From an uncultured Flavobacteriales bacterium (lineage in GTDB: Bacteria; Bacteroidota; Bacteroidia; Flavobacteriales_G; Salibacteraceae): DNA of 64,000 nucleotides. Below, piece by piece: positions 1 through 8,772 of this stretch. Made by a program: the position numbers and the translations under genes. The DNA is taken from positions 124,001-188,000 of the forward strand of contig CALSRO010000005.1 of assembly GCA_943788775.1 (NCBI GenBank), in the 5' to 3' direction. The notes under the pieces are model-generated. The model had not been told where the DNA came from. It saw only the letters and a list, made by a program, of their open reading frames with translations, and made no database searches. The number at the start of each line of letters is the position of its first letter. The stretch's first letter is position 1.

Positions 1-672
1 ATTCAAAACTGCCTCATACTGTCGATTGGCATAGTCCAATTGATAAGTAATATTGGATTGAAGCAAGCGTACCTGATCTGCATCTTGTTTTTCTAAGAAA
101 CCCACTTCATAAAACTTGGATGTCTCCGAATAAATCTGTTCAATATTCTTCTTATTCTCTTCAAGGGCCTGAATATTTTCCTGAGCCGCAATCGCATTGA
201 TATATGTCTGTGATATACTCGTTTTTACTTCATTTTCGCTTCGTTCAGCTCCTAGTTGAGAATACTTCATGTATTCTTTGGCTGACTTTATACCGACAAA
301 ATATGATCCATCGAAGAGTAGCTGACTTGCGGTTATTCCGCCAGTCAAATTATGTGGAAGTCCAAATTGAAGGGGAACCAAAACTCCCGGAGGAGCCGAT
401 GGGTCAAAGGCACTTGCTTCGGCCACCTGAGTGGGAATGTCAATGAAGTTGTTGTAAGTAGCCTCCGCATTCACTTGAGGTAAGCCAATGGCTGTGATTT
501 CTCGGACCTTGCTTTGACTGATTTGAATATCCATCTGCGCTTGTTGCAGCTGGTAGTTGTTTTTTATCCCATAGGCCAATGCTTCCTCTAAAGAAAATGA
601 CTTGCCCTCTTGTGCAACCAACGATGTGCCCAAGGGGATGAATATTAAATAGATAATGAACTTGCGATGCAT
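1..672 (-). CDS. TolC-family outer membrane efflux protein (partial, C-terminus beyond window)
   Basis: The frame is open from an ATG at 672 to the left edge (224 codons), so this is the N-terminal half of a longer protein. It begins with a signal peptide (MHRKFIIYLIFIPLGTSLVA, then QEG) and continues with the long helical repeats of outer membrane efflux proteins (SFSLEEALAYGIKNNYQLQQ, later AEATYNNFIDIP). Family members form trimeric outer-membrane channels that work with a periplasmic adaptor and an inner-membrane pump; those partners would lie left of the window. The TetR gene ends 5 bp upstream, so the two are probably one transcript. Type of pump served is unknown. Confidence 0.88.
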   Translation of the reverse strand, partial: MHRKFIIYLIFIPLGTSLVAQEGKSFSLEEALAYGIKNNYQLQQAQMDIQISQSKVREITAIGLPQVNAEATYNNFIDIPTQVAEASAFDPSAPPGVLVPLQFGLPHNLTGGITASQLLFDGSYFVGIKSAKEYMKYSQLGAERSENEVKTSISQTYINAIAAQENIQALEENKKNIEQIYSETSKFYEVGFLEKQDADQVRLLQSNITYQLDYANRQYEAVLN

Positions 673-677
673 GGTGA

Positions 678-1310
678 TTATAGTTCGATGTTTTCTTTTA
701 GGACTTTTTCTTTCAGGTATTCTAGGCCTTTTTCGCTTGCAATACCACGAATGTGATAGCGCATCATTTCCAGATGAATTTTCTTGAATGAGTACTTTTC
801 GGGAGGGAAAGTGACCCCATCCGAGCATAAATGCACTTTGTTCGCATAGAATGCGGCAATCAAATGCGGGTCGAGATTATCTCTGTAAAGACCCTGTTCA
901 ATACCCTTCTTCAAGTTGCCCTCAACACACTCGTGTATGAACTTGTTTTGAAATTGATGGAACACATCCCATGCCTGTGGATGGTATTTCTGTAAATCGT
1001 AATTGATGGATGGGTGGATTTGACCAAATTTTTGACTCATTTCCTTGGTCAATTCAAACAACATATCAATGGCATTCGGAATGTTATCGCAAAGATGATT
1101 TGCTTGAGTCATTTCCTGTGAAACCAATGTTTTAAGCGCCTTGGTGACCAAATCATTTTTGTCCGAAACGTAGAGGTATAGAGTCTTTTTTGAAACGCCA
1201 AGCTGTCGCGAAATATCGTCCATAGTCATGCTCTTGATTCCAAATCGCATGAATAGGTGCACCGCTCCAGTTAGTAACTGTTGTCCACGCTTATCTATTT
1301 CTAAGTCCAT
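678..1310 (-). CDS. TetR/AcrR-family transcriptional regulator
   Basis: A 210-residue protein with an N-terminal helix-turn-helix (MTMDDISRQLGVSKKTLYLY, roughly residues 28-47) and an all-helical C-terminal ligand-binding half, the usual TetR layout and length. I chose the ATG at 1310 (MDLEIDKRG); an upstream TTG at 1334 would add eight unlikely residues. The gene lies directly upstream of the TolC gene in the same direction, the common arrangement of a local repressor of an efflux operon. A palindrome at 1345-1372, 35 bp upstream of the start, is a plausible operator for autoregulation. The ligand cannot be deduced. Confidence 0.88.
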   Translation of the reverse strand: MDLEIDKRGQQLLTGAVHLFMRFGIKSMTMDDISRQLGVSKKTLYLYVSDKNDLVTKALKTLVSQEMTQANHLCDNIPNAIDMLFELTKEMSQKFGQIHPSINYDLQKYHPQAWDVFHQFQNKFIHECVEGNLKKGIEQGLYRDNLDPHLIAAFYANKVHLCSDGVTFPPEKYSFKKIHLEMMRYHIRGIASEKGLEYLKEKVLKENIEL

Positions 1311-1344
1311 AATTCGGGGCGAATGTAGAAACAATAATTACACT

Positions 1345-1372
1345 GGAAACAAAAAACAAATAAAATGTTTCC
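1345..1372. promoter_or_regulatory. Candidate TetR operator (inverted repeat)
   Basis: Arms GGAAACA (1345-1351) and TGTTTCC (1366-1372) are perfectly complementary and separated by 14 bp of A/T-rich sequence. The site is 35 bp upstream of the TetR start and touches the stop codon of the gene at 1372-1839. Position and symmetry fit a binding site for the TetR dimer; this is inference. Confidence 0.5.
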
Positions 1373-1839
1373 TATGGATCTTTGAGGTTGCCCGAAATGG
1401 CGTCTCTATTATAAAGCCAAATAGATCTTTGGTAAAAATTAGTGGAAGTACCAATGATTACACATCCAGCTAGGTAAGGAGGTAATGCAGCCATAGCGCC
1501 AATGCTAGGGTTCAGTGTGGCGGCCGAAATAATGAGAAGAACAGGAACTGATCCAATGGTCAGAGCCGTGCCGATCAGGATACGTTTTCTGTAGAGTCTG
1601 AAGCTTTCCCAGCCGCTTTCCGATCGCTTCAATTCATTTTTTAAATTCTTTCTAAATAGACCATACCTGATCATTTCACCGTTCAACTCAAATCCCCCAG
1701 ATTGTTGCAGAATGATGGTTGAATCGTATAAAGATTGCAATTCGTCCATGGAATATGCACCAGTGTTTTGTGCAAACGAAATGAAAGGTGCCAACATTAG
1801 AATAGCACCGCTAATGATGGAGAAAATGAAATGCTTCAT
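1372..1839 (-). CDS. Hypothetical membrane-associated protein with signal peptide
   Basis: A 155-residue protein with an N-terminal signal peptide (MKHFIFSIISGAILMLAPFI, cleavage near SFAQ), a short helical, charged middle part (residues 30-85) and one or two hydrophobic segments near residues 90-130 (ILIGTALTIGSVPVLLIISA, then GAMAALPPYLAGCVIIG). I do not recognise a family. The protein is probably exported or anchored in the inner membrane. It lies behind the TetR operator region in the same direction, but nothing shows that it belongs to the efflux operon. Confidence 0.65.
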   Translation of the reverse strand: MKHFIFSIISGAILMLAPFISFAQNTGAYSMDELQSLYDSTIILQQSGGFELNGEMIRYGLFRKNLKNELKRSESGWESFRLYRKRILIGTALTIGSVPVLLIISAATLNPSIGAMAALPPYLAGCVIIGTSTNFYQRSIWLYNRDAISGNLKDP

Positions 1840-1941
1840 GCTGAAAATTGAAAAGAATTAGTGAAAAGCTTAATATGATTTTTTTCGATTTCACTGGCGA
1901 AAGATCCTAATTTCGGAATTACTAACCTTATTATGCACAAT

Positions 1942-1949
1942 TACATTTG
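1942..1949 (+). promoter_or_regulatory. -7-like element overlapping the annotated start of the LytTR regulator
   Basis: TACATTTG matches the Bacteroidota -7 consensus TAnnTTTG exactly. No clear TTTG lies 19-21 bp upstream. Transcription from it would begin near 1955, downstream of the TTG at 1947, so it bears on the choice of start codon. Confidence 0.35.
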
Positions 1950-2681
1950 AGTACCCTGAAAATCTTGGTGGTTGAAGATGAACTCATCATTGTGGAAGAC
2001 ATGCGAATGATGCTAGAAAATCTTGGATATATCGTCACAGGAGTTGCACTGGATTTTGATGAAGCACAAATAATGCTTGAGGCGGATAAACCAGACATAG
2101 TGCTCACTGACATTGCTTTGGGAGGAGAAAAGGATGGGGTAGATTTAGCACAGGAAATCAAGGTTAAGCATGAGATCCCGTTCATCTTTGTGACCTCACA
2201 TTCAGATAAATCCACGTTGGATCGAGCGAAGTTTGTTAAGCCAAATGGTTACTTAGTTAAGCCGTTTGAAGAAAAGGATTTATATACTTCCATCGAAATT
2301 GCGATAGCCAATTTTAGCGGTGAAGTACCTACATCAGAAGAGGACAATGAGCCACGGGGGTTTTTAGTCAATGAAGCGGTATATGTGAAGGATGGTCATG
2401 CCCTCGTAAAGGTTAAATTGGATGAACTATTTTGGCTGAAATCCGAAGGAAATTATATTGAGCTGCACCAAAGTGATAAGAGGAATGTTGTTCGATCAAC
2501 GCTTCATGAATTTCTAGATAAACTACCTGCGAACAAATTCTTTCGCGTTCATAAGTCTCATGCTGTTAACATTGAGAAAATCGATGCTATAAATGGAACG
2601 AACATCACAATCGGGGGAGAAGAAATACCGATTGGAAGGCAATATAAGGAGGAGCTGATAAGTAAATTAAATACTGCTTAG
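1947..2681 (+). CDS. LytTR-family response regulator
   Basis: A 244-residue two-domain regulator. The receiver domain covers about residues 4-120, with the acidic pair in LVVEDE, phospho-acceptor Asp55 (VLTDIALG) and the conserved Lys in GYLVKPFEEKD. The LytTR DNA-binding domain covers about residues 140-242 (LFWLKSEGNYIELH, FRVHKSHAVNIEKI, IPIGRQYKEEL). It would take phosphate from the TPR histidine kinase that follows 1 bp later. The start is doubtful: the frame offers only TTG at 1947 or CTG at 1956 (CTG-AAA-ATC, where a receiver normally begins M-K-I-L-V-V-E-D), and the only nearby ATG (1933) is out of frame and stops after five codons. The start codon may have decayed. Confidence 0.85.
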   Translation: MSTLKILVVEDELIIVEDMRMMLENLGYIVTGVALDFDEAQIMLEADKPDIVLTDIALGGEKDGVDLAQEIKVKHEIPFIFVTSHSDKSTLDRAKFVKPNGYLVKPFEEKDLYTSIEIAIANFSGEVPTSEEDNEPRGFLVNEAVYVKDGHALVKVKLDELFWLKSEGNYIELHQSDKRNVVRSTLHEFLDKLPANKFFRVHKSHAVNIEKIDAINGTNITIGGEEIPIGRQYKEELISKLNTA

Positions 2682-2682
2682 A

Positions 2683-4713
2683 TTGGTCAGGCCTTGTGTA
2701 TACATTGTGTTTAGTCGCTGGTTGCTATGCATACTGTTAGCCCTAATAGGCGTTAATCTAACTCACGCCAAATCTTACCGAGACAGTCTCATTGGAGCCA
2801 TCGACCATCTTGAGCCGTCAATCGAACAGATAAAGGCATTGGAGTTGTTGCAACGCGATTATATTCAGAGTACAGAATATGACTTGGCTTTTGAAGCTTC
2901 CTTCCAAATGCTTAATTGTCAGATTCGATAAATTATAGAGAAGGAGTAGCAAGGGCACAGGCCCATTTGTCCTATTGCGACTACTTTAAAGGCAACTATA
3001 ATTTGGCTATCAATTGGACGAAAAAAGCCAAGATCAGCGGAGAATATAACATGGGTGCTCATTTTATTTCCACTTGCATTGGTAATGCTGGATTGCTTTC
3101 TCAGGAATTGGGTGAATATGACAGCGCGATGGCCTACTTGCTTGAGTGCTTAGCGATTCGGACTGCTGGGGATGACACCGTGCACATAGCATATACACAT
3201 TACGATATCGCTGAACTACACAATGAGTTAGGCGAATTTGAAAAGGCCGTATATCATCATGAAAAGGCTCTAAACCTTAGAAAACAGATTCCAAATGTTG
3301 TAGATGATTATAATGTAATTGAAGACTCATATCGAGCACTAGCCATGGCTTATCATAGAGACGGTGATAACGTGAAAGCTAGATCACTGCTTGGACAATC
3401 ATTAGAAATTAATCTACGAAAAGGCGATGTAAAAAGACATTCGAACACGCTGAGAAATCTGGGGGAAGTGGCAATAAGTGAATCTAAATTCACAGAGGCA
3501 TTGACATACCTGAACGAAAGCTACACACTAGATAGCTCCATTCATAACATGGAAAACTCAGCGGAGCTCTACACCTTGATAGGAACAACGTATTTGAAAC
3601 TGAGAAAATATGATTTGGCAGAGCTCTGGCTTATTAGGTCTCGAGATTTGTCAAGACAGCGAAATTTAGGTCCTGACCTTGTTGCTGCCTATGAGGCATT
3701 AGCGGAAGTATATTCCTCCAGCAACAGATTTTCCGAGGCTGTGGATTACTTAAAGCGCGCCCAAAACAAGAAGGATTCATTGTTGAATGAAAAGAAGATT
3801 AAGGCATTAAAGGAAATGGATGTCCGTTACCAAACATCTATTAAGGAAGCTAAGATTGCAGAGCTCAATACACAAAACGAGTTGGCTCAAGCCGAGGCGA
3901 AATTGATTGCTACGGAAGCAAATCGAACACGATGGATATTATTTGGAGTACTAATCATATTGGCACTTACTGTGGGTTTAGTTGTCATCGTTCAACTAGG
4001 AAGGAAAAAAATGGAAAGAACGAACCTGGTGTTGAAACAGCAAAAACTGGATATCGAAGAAAAGAGTGAACTCATATCTAAATCATTGACCGAAAAGGAG
4101 GCTTTGCTCAAGGAGATTCACCACCGAGTTAAAAACAACCTGCAAATCATTTCATCCTTATTGAACCTCCAGTCATTCTCTTAAGGATTCGAGTGCCTTA
4201 GATGCGATCAAAGAGGGGCAGCATCGAGTAAAATCAATCGCGCTTATCCATCAAAAGCTGCATCAAACCGAAGATTTGTCACAGGTCGATTTTCAAGAAT
4301 ATTGCGAACAACTGGTGTCCTTCTTGCAATCAGCATTTGCTCAAAAAGGAAAGGACATACAGACAACTGTTAAAGCCAACAGAATTCAATTAGATATTGA
4401 CACTGCCGTGCCGCTTGGATTGATCATTAATGAGTTAGTTACCAACGCCTATAAGTATGCGTTTTCGGATCAAGATATTGGTGTGATCGAAATAGTTCTT
4501 AGCAGAATGGATGAGGGACTGAGTCTAGATGTTAGGGATAATGGAAAGGGGATGCCTGAGGATTTTGATTTAACCAAGGCCAAGTCATTGGGAATGAAGT
4601 TGGTGCAAATCCTGTCTCGTCAGCTAAAAGGGAAGGTAAATTGGGCAAACTCTGGGGGGGCACATTTCATTATTGAATTCAAAGAGTCGGCTGCTCGAAA
4701 AATATCTGCATAA
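2683..4713 (+). pseudogene. TPR-repeat sensor histidine kinase (HisKA_2/HATPase_c), two frameshifts
   Basis: Three frames together encode one recognisable kinase of about 675 residues. It has an N-terminal hydrophobic export segment (ending near THAKS), tetratricopeptide repeats with typical [14 protein letters not shown] and [14 protein letters not shown] units, a transmembrane helix (near 3935-3995), a HisKA_2 phospho-acceptor box ([20 protein letters not shown]) and a HATPase_c domain (NELVTNAYKYAF; DNGKGMPE). The frame breaks near 2910 (one base short) and near 4175 (one extra T; removing it restores [18 protein letters not shown]). It begins 1 bp after the response regulator, probably at TTG 2683. 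With two breaks no full kinase can be made from this sequence. True decay and sequencing error are both possible. Confidence 0.82.
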
Positions 4714-4852
4714 TTACATTCATACTCATTTAAATGTATTTCATCCCAAATAGTTGTCTGTGCGAAAGCGTTTTTGAAAATTGTACACCCGAAAGCAACG
4801 ATTATTTGGGTTAGAAGTTAATATTGCATATAGTTTAGTACTAACCCCAAGG

Positions 4853-4878
4853 AGCACCTGTTCAACAGGTGCTTTTTT
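4853..4878 (+). terminator. Intrinsic terminator
   Basis: Stem AGCACCTG (4853-4860), loop TTCAA, stem CAGGTGCT (4866-4873) run into six T residues. It ends the rightward LytTR/kinase transcript. The ~140 bp between the kinase stop and this hairpin contains no gene that I can see. Confidence 0.85.
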
Positions 4879-4879
4879 A

Positions 4880-5500
4880 TTAGAACAAGTTTAGCACTAG
4901 AAAAAAGCCCAATTGAACGCTAAAAACTGCATACCCGACATTCCTATTTAACTGGATATCTGTTCTTTGCCATGGTAGCGAAATGAGAGCTGAAATGACA
5001 AACCATGAAATGTAGTTGGACATTGGGATATCGCCAATTGACCATGTCCAAAAATTTAGCTGAATGGCTACTGGTTCGATGAACAGGTCAAGAACAGTCA
5101 TTAGCATAGCGGCTATGGCAATTCGAATCAAGAAATTTACTTGAATAGTCTTACTGATAGCGTTTGTGGCATAGAGCAACATGAGCCAGTTTACTCCAAT
5201 CATAAGCGGAGTTGAAAACAATTGCAGCCCTAGTACTGGACCGTACGAGTATTCACCAAATGGCCAACCCGTATTCACACCAATAACCTCAATGAAAAAA
5301 CCGAGGACAAAACTAAATACGAAAATCCACCAACGCTTCCAGTCGGCATGGTTCCAACCAATTATCCCTAATGTAAGTAACAAGTTTACTGGTGTTAGCT
5401 TTAGGAATTGTTCTGAATCACCGATCAAAACACCGCCAATTCCAATGGCATGAAAAAGCAATAAAACAGCGATCGATATGTGTAATTTAAACCGTTTCAC
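4880..5500 (-). CDS. cruF: Carotenoid biosynthesis protein, CruF-like 1',2'-hydratase (DUF422 family)
   Basis: A 206-residue integral membrane protein with about six hydrophobic segments and the conserved core of the DUF422/Caroten_synth family (GFFIEVIGVNTGWPFGEYSY, then DLFIEPVA and FWTW). Characterised members (CruF) hydrate the psi-end group of gamma-carotene-type pigments in the membrane. The start at 5500 overlaps the end of the desaturase gene by 14 bp, so the two are co-translated. Hydratase plus CrtD-type desaturase is the pair needed for the acyclic end of monocyclic carotenoids such as saproxanthin or myxol. The family assignment is firm; the exact substrate is inferred. Confidence 0.8.
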   Translation of the reverse strand: MKRFKLHISIAVLLLFHAIGIGGVLIGDSEQFLKLTPVNLLLTLGIIGWNHADWKRWWIFVFSFVLGFFIEVIGVNTGWPFGEYSYGPVLGLQLFSTPLMIGVNWLMLLYATNAISKTIQVNFLIRIAIAAMLMTVLDLFIEPVAIQLNFWTWSIGDIPMSNYISWFVISALISLPWQRTDIQLNRNVGYAVFSVQLGFFLVLNLF

Positions 5501-6956
5501 TGGCTATTAATTCAGAAGTGATTTTTGCGCTTAATAACGCCAAAGGAATTCCTCCTCCGGGGTGAACACTGCCACCGCACAAGTATAGATTCTTAATGTT
5601 CTTAGAAAAGTTTGGATGCCTTAAAAATGCAGCGAGTTGGTTGTTTGAGCTGGTTCCGTACAATGCTCCCTGATAACTTCTAGTGTCTTGCTCGATACCC
5701 TGCGGTGTCCATATCTTTTCTTCCATAATCAGCGGTTCAATGTCCACATTTAGATTCCTATTAATCTTCGCGATAACTCGCTTCTTCAGTTCGCTAACTT
5801 GTTGATCCCAATCTTGCCCTTTGTGCGCTGGAGCATTGATCATTACAAACCAGTTTTCACAATCCTTAGGTGCATCCTTCGGATTGCTTTTGCATGATGC
5901 ATTGATGTACACTGTTGGGTCATTGGGTAATCTATTTTGGTTGAATATTTCTTCAAATTCCAATTTGTAGTCTCTTGAAAAGAGAATATTGTGCAGCGAC
6001 AATTCTGGAAATGAGCGCTTGATTCCCCAATAGAACACCACCGCTGAACTCGAGCGCTCTTGATTCAGTGATTTTTCTGGAGCCAGTGTTTTAGGCATCA
6101 ACTTTTTATATGTGTAATACACATCAGAGTTACTTACCACAATATCGGAATGATGTTTTATTCCACTCGCTTTGATGCCGACCGCTCTATCTGAATCGAT
6201 ATCAATTTCATCCACCTCTTGATTGAAATGAAATTTCACCCCTAATTCTTCCGCCAGTTTTTGTAGAGAGTTAGGAATGGACTGCATTCCATCTTTAGGT
6301 GCGAAAGTGCCAAACCCGTGCTCAAACCACGGAATCACATTTAAAATACCTGGAGCTTTGTATGGATTGGAACCATTGTATGTTGCAAATCGATCAAACA
6401 ATTGCACCAAATGTGGCTCTTTGAGTCGTTCAGCATTTGCCTTGTGCATTGTTCTCAAGATGTCGAATTGGCCAATTTTCAATAATGATTTTGCAGTGTC
6501 TGAACTCAACCAGGTGGTTGCTTTGTGCAATGATTTTTCAAGGAAAATTTTACCGCTGTTGCTGTAAATATTCTCGATGTGTTTGAAATAGTCAATTAGC
6601 GTTTTTTGCCTCACGCCCAATTTTTCCTCCACTTCTGCCGCAAATCTATCAGGTTCAGAATACCCAATGAGCCTCATTCCATCATCCCAAAAATATCGGC
6701 AAGACTCTTCTTGCTTATCAAATTCAAAATATTCCTCAGTGGGTTTATTGGCTAGATCGAATAATTCAGTCACAAAGTGCGGCATAGTGAATAATGAAGG
6801 ACCACCGTCAAAGCGGTATTCACCAAGGTTGAATGAATGGAGCTTACCTCCAGCATAGCTATTAGCTTCAAATACGTGAACATCGTGTCCGGCATTCGCC
6901 AATCGAATACTTAAAGCAATGGAACCAATGCCCGCCCCTATGATAATAACCTTCAT
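5487..6956 (-). CDS. crtD: Phytoene desaturase family FAD oxidoreductase, probably CrtD (3,4-desaturase)
   Basis: A 489-residue CrtI-family enzyme. The ATG at 6956 places the dinucleotide-binding motif at the N-terminus (MKVIIIGAGIGSIALSIRLA), followed by EANSYAGGKLHSF and the family's FDGGPSLFTMP. The C-terminus carries the carotenoid-desaturase signature (YLCGGSVHPGGGIPLALLSA). It dehydrogenates carotenoid chains at the membrane using FAD. CrtI and CrtD are close in sequence; I prefer CrtD because the overlapping partner is a CruF-like hydratase and no phytoene synthase gene is nearby. Extra in-frame starts at 6998 and 6986 would put an odd 14-residue tail before the FAD motif. Confidence 0.83.
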   Translation of the reverse strand: MKVIIIGAGIGSIALSIRLANAGHDVHVFEANSYAGGKLHSFNLGEYRFDGGPSLFTMPHFVTELFDLANKPTEEYFEFDKQEESCRYFWDDGMRLIGYSEPDRFAAEVEEKLGVRQKTLIDYFKHIENIYSNSGKIFLEKSLHKATTWLSSDTAKSLLKIGQFDILRTMHKANAERLKEPHLVQLFDRFATYNGSNPYKAPGILNVIPWFEHGFGTFAPKDGMQSIPNSLQKLAEELGVKFHFNQEVDEIDIDSDRAVGIKASGIKHHSDIVVSNSDVYYTYKKLMPKTLAPEKSLNQERSSSAVVFYWGIKRSFPELSLHNILFSRDYKLEFEEIFNQNRLPNDPTVYINASCKSNPKDAPKDCENWFVMINAPAHKGQDWDQQVSELKKRVIAKINRNLNVDIEPLIMEEKIWTPQGIEQDTRSYQGALYGTSSNNQLAAFLRHPNFSKNIKNLYLCGGSVHPGGGIPLALLSAKITSELIASETV

Positions 6957-7013
6957 GTTTCGCAAAGAAAAGAGAGTGATCAACATATCGCGCATCATAT
7001 TTGTTTCTAACCA

Positions 7014-7571
7014 ATGATGTCAAGTAAGCTGGTTCAAATATTTGCAGGAGCGATGGTCGTATTGATCTTTCTGATGTTTGCGACTCAACCTGAGCATAAA
7101 CCTCTAAAGTCGAGTGTTCTAGGTTTTAAAGTGTTAGAGTCGGATGCACTTTTTTTCAAAAACCTAAGACAGTTTTATTATGACAAAGAATTTCATGAAG
7201 ATGCGGGTTATGAATTATTCAGACATCCTGATCAAAAACCTCTAGATAGTCATGAGCCAAGACTAGTCATCCTAAACAATTGGCTCATGGATGAGGCATA
7301 TATTATGTTTGAAAACAAAGATGGATCATCCATCCATGCGAAACTTAGATTGAAAAATGAGGGGGATGAAATTGTCTATGATCTTCAAGGAGCTAATGCA
7401 GTTCAGCAACAAGAAATTGCAGCGGGGATGTATTATTCATTGGCGGATGCCCAAAGTTCTTTTCTTATCTACAAGGATGACACTTGGGTGCCGATTTGGG
7501 ACTCTGAGTCGAAACGAAAAATTATAAAGGGGATTTTAAAAGACTATTTCAAATTGGTGGGATCATTGTGA
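7014..7571 (+). CDS. Hypothetical membrane-anchored protein
   Basis: A 185-residue protein with one N-terminal hydrophobic segment (LVQIFAGAMVVLIFLMFA, residues 5-22) and a soluble remainder that probably faces the periplasm. The soluble part mentions no known catalytic motif; it is rich in aromatic and acidic residues (FFKNLRQFYYDKEFHEDAGY, WVPIWDSESKRKI). Two adjacent ATG codons (7014 and 7017) can both serve as start. It is divergent from the carotenoid operon. I do not recognise a family. Confidence 0.65.
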   Translation: MMSSKLVQIFAGAMVVLIFLMFATQPEHKPLKSSVLGFKVLESDALFFKNLRQFYYDKEFHEDAGYELFRHPDQKPLDSHEPRLVILNNWLMDEAYIMFENKDGSSIHAKLRLKNEGDEIVYDLQGANAVQQQEIAAGMYYSLADAQSSFLIYKDDTWVPIWDSESKRKIIKGILKDYFKLVGSL

Positions 7572-7611
7572 TGGTTGAACTATTGCATTAGGATTCGTGT
7601 AAATTGCAGTC

Positions 7612-8289
7612 ATGAATCGTAAAAAACGACAAAAAGCGGATCGATTGTATCTGTTGTTAGCTGCATTGTTTATTACTGCCCTGGTAGTTTGCAATTTGAT
7701 CGCTAACAAGTTCATCACAGTTGATTTAGGCTTTTACATTTTCACTATTTCTGCTGGCGTATTGCCCTATCCGATTACATTTTTAATTACAGACATTCTC
7801 AGTGAAATCTACGGTCAGAAAAAGACCAATCAGGTCGTGATTACTGGTTTTGCAGCATTGGTTTTTACCATGTTTATCTTGTGGATTGGGGGTGAGTTTA
7901 ATGCGATTGGTAGCTCACCCGTATCTGATGACATATATGACAGTGCATTCGGAAATTCAACCAGGGTGATCTTTGCTTCGATGGCTGCCTATTTGGTCGC
8001 TCAATTGGTTGATGTGAGATTATTCCATTTTTGGAAAAAACTGACCAATGGCAAAATGTTATGGTTGCGAAACAACGCGTCCACAGTGCTGTCACAACTG
8101 GTAGATACAACACTGGTTGTGGGGGTGCTATTTTATGGCAAAGAATCCTACGAAACCATGGCTTCATTGATTCAAGATGGCTGGATTTTCAAGGCTCTGG
8201 CAGCCTTAATAGACACTCCAATTATATATGTAATCACATGGGTTTTAAGACGGCAATTTCATTTAAAATTTGGTCAAGAAGTTTCTTAA
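7612..8289 (+). CDS. yhhQ: Queuosine precursor transporter (YhhQ/DUF165 family)
   Basis: A 225-residue inner-membrane protein with about six transmembrane segments. It shows the family signatures CNLIANKFITVDLG, the PYPITFLITDILSEIYGQKK loop near residues 52-71, and LRNNASTVLSQLVDTTLVV in the second half. Characterised family members import queuosine precursors (preQ0/preQ1) for tRNA wobble modification. It stands alone in the same direction as the SUF operon, 114 bp before sufA. Length and motif order are normal for the family. Confidence 0.88.
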   Translation: MNRKKRQKADRLYLLLAALFITALVVCNLIANKFITVDLGFYIFTISAGVLPYPITFLITDILSEIYGQKKTNQVVITGFAALVFTMFILWIGGEFNAIGSSPVSDDIYDSAFGNSTRVIFASMAAYLVAQLVDVRLFHFWKKLTNGKMLWLRNNASTVLSQLVDTTLVVGVLFYGKESYETMASLIQDGWIFKALAALIDTPIIYVITWVLRRQFHLKFGQEVS

Positions 8290-8344
8290 TGCCTTGGGGG
8301 TTGCTAAATCGCTGTTTATCCAGTATTTTCGCGGTAAAATGGAC

Positions 8345-8369
8345 TCTATTTAGATTGCTTCTAAATAGA
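8345..8369. promoter_or_regulatory. Perfect inverted repeat upstream of the SUF operon (candidate operator)
   Basis: Arms TCTATTTAGA (8345-8354) and TCTAAATAGA (8360-8369) are perfect complements around a 5 bp spacer. The site lies 35 bp before the sufA ATG and is A/T rich without a T-run, so it does not look like an intrinsic terminator of yhhQ. A dimeric iron-sulfur or iron-sensing regulator is the obvious candidate ligand; no such regulator gene is in the window. Confidence 0.5.
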
Positions 8370-8403
8370 TCGAACTAATCGTAAACTCAAATGTTGGTGC
8401 ATT

Positions 8404-8730
8404 ATGATAAAAGTGAGTGATAGTGCCAAAGAGCAAGTTGAAAAATTGCTTGGCGAGCAGAAAATTGAAGGAGACTCCTTTATTCGCGTTGGAGTGAAGG
8501 GTGGGGGTTGCTCAGGCCTGACCTACGTAATGGACTTTGATTCCGCATTGAAAGATGACGACAAGGTCTTTGAAGACAAAGGGGTCAAAATCGTGGTGGA
8601 CAAAAAGAGTTTCCTATACCTAGTCGGCACTGAATTGAATTATTCAGGGGGCCTTAATGGAAAGGGATTTGAATTTGTTAATCCCAATGCAAGCCGCACA
8701 TGCGGTTGTGGCGAAAGTTTCTCAATTTAA
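8404..8730 (+). CDS. sufA: A-type iron-sulfur cluster carrier (SufA/IscA family)
   Basis: A 108-residue HesB/IscA-family protein with the three conserved cysteines in their usual context: Cys36 (GGGCSGLTY) and Cys100/Cys102 (SRTCGCGESF) near the C-terminus. A-type proteins carry assembled clusters from the SufBCD scaffold to target enzymes. It is the first gene of the SUF operon, 42 bp before sufB. The name sufA rests on operon position; sequence alone would equally allow IscA or ErpA. Confidence 0.88.
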   Translation: MIKVSDSAKEQVEKLLGEQKIEGDSFIRVGVKGGGCSGLTYVMDFDSALKDDDKVFEDKGVKIVVDKKSFLYLVGTELNYSGGLNGKGFEFVNPNASRTCGCGESFSI

Positions 8731-8772
8731 AAAAGACTAATCGCTATTAGCAATTAGCAAAAAGCTATAAAC

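Noticed and set aside
8345-8369. Inverted repeat as the terminator of yhhQ
   Set aside because: The stem is A/T only in its outer parts, there is no T-run, and it lies 56 bp after the yhhQ stop but only 35 bp before sufA.
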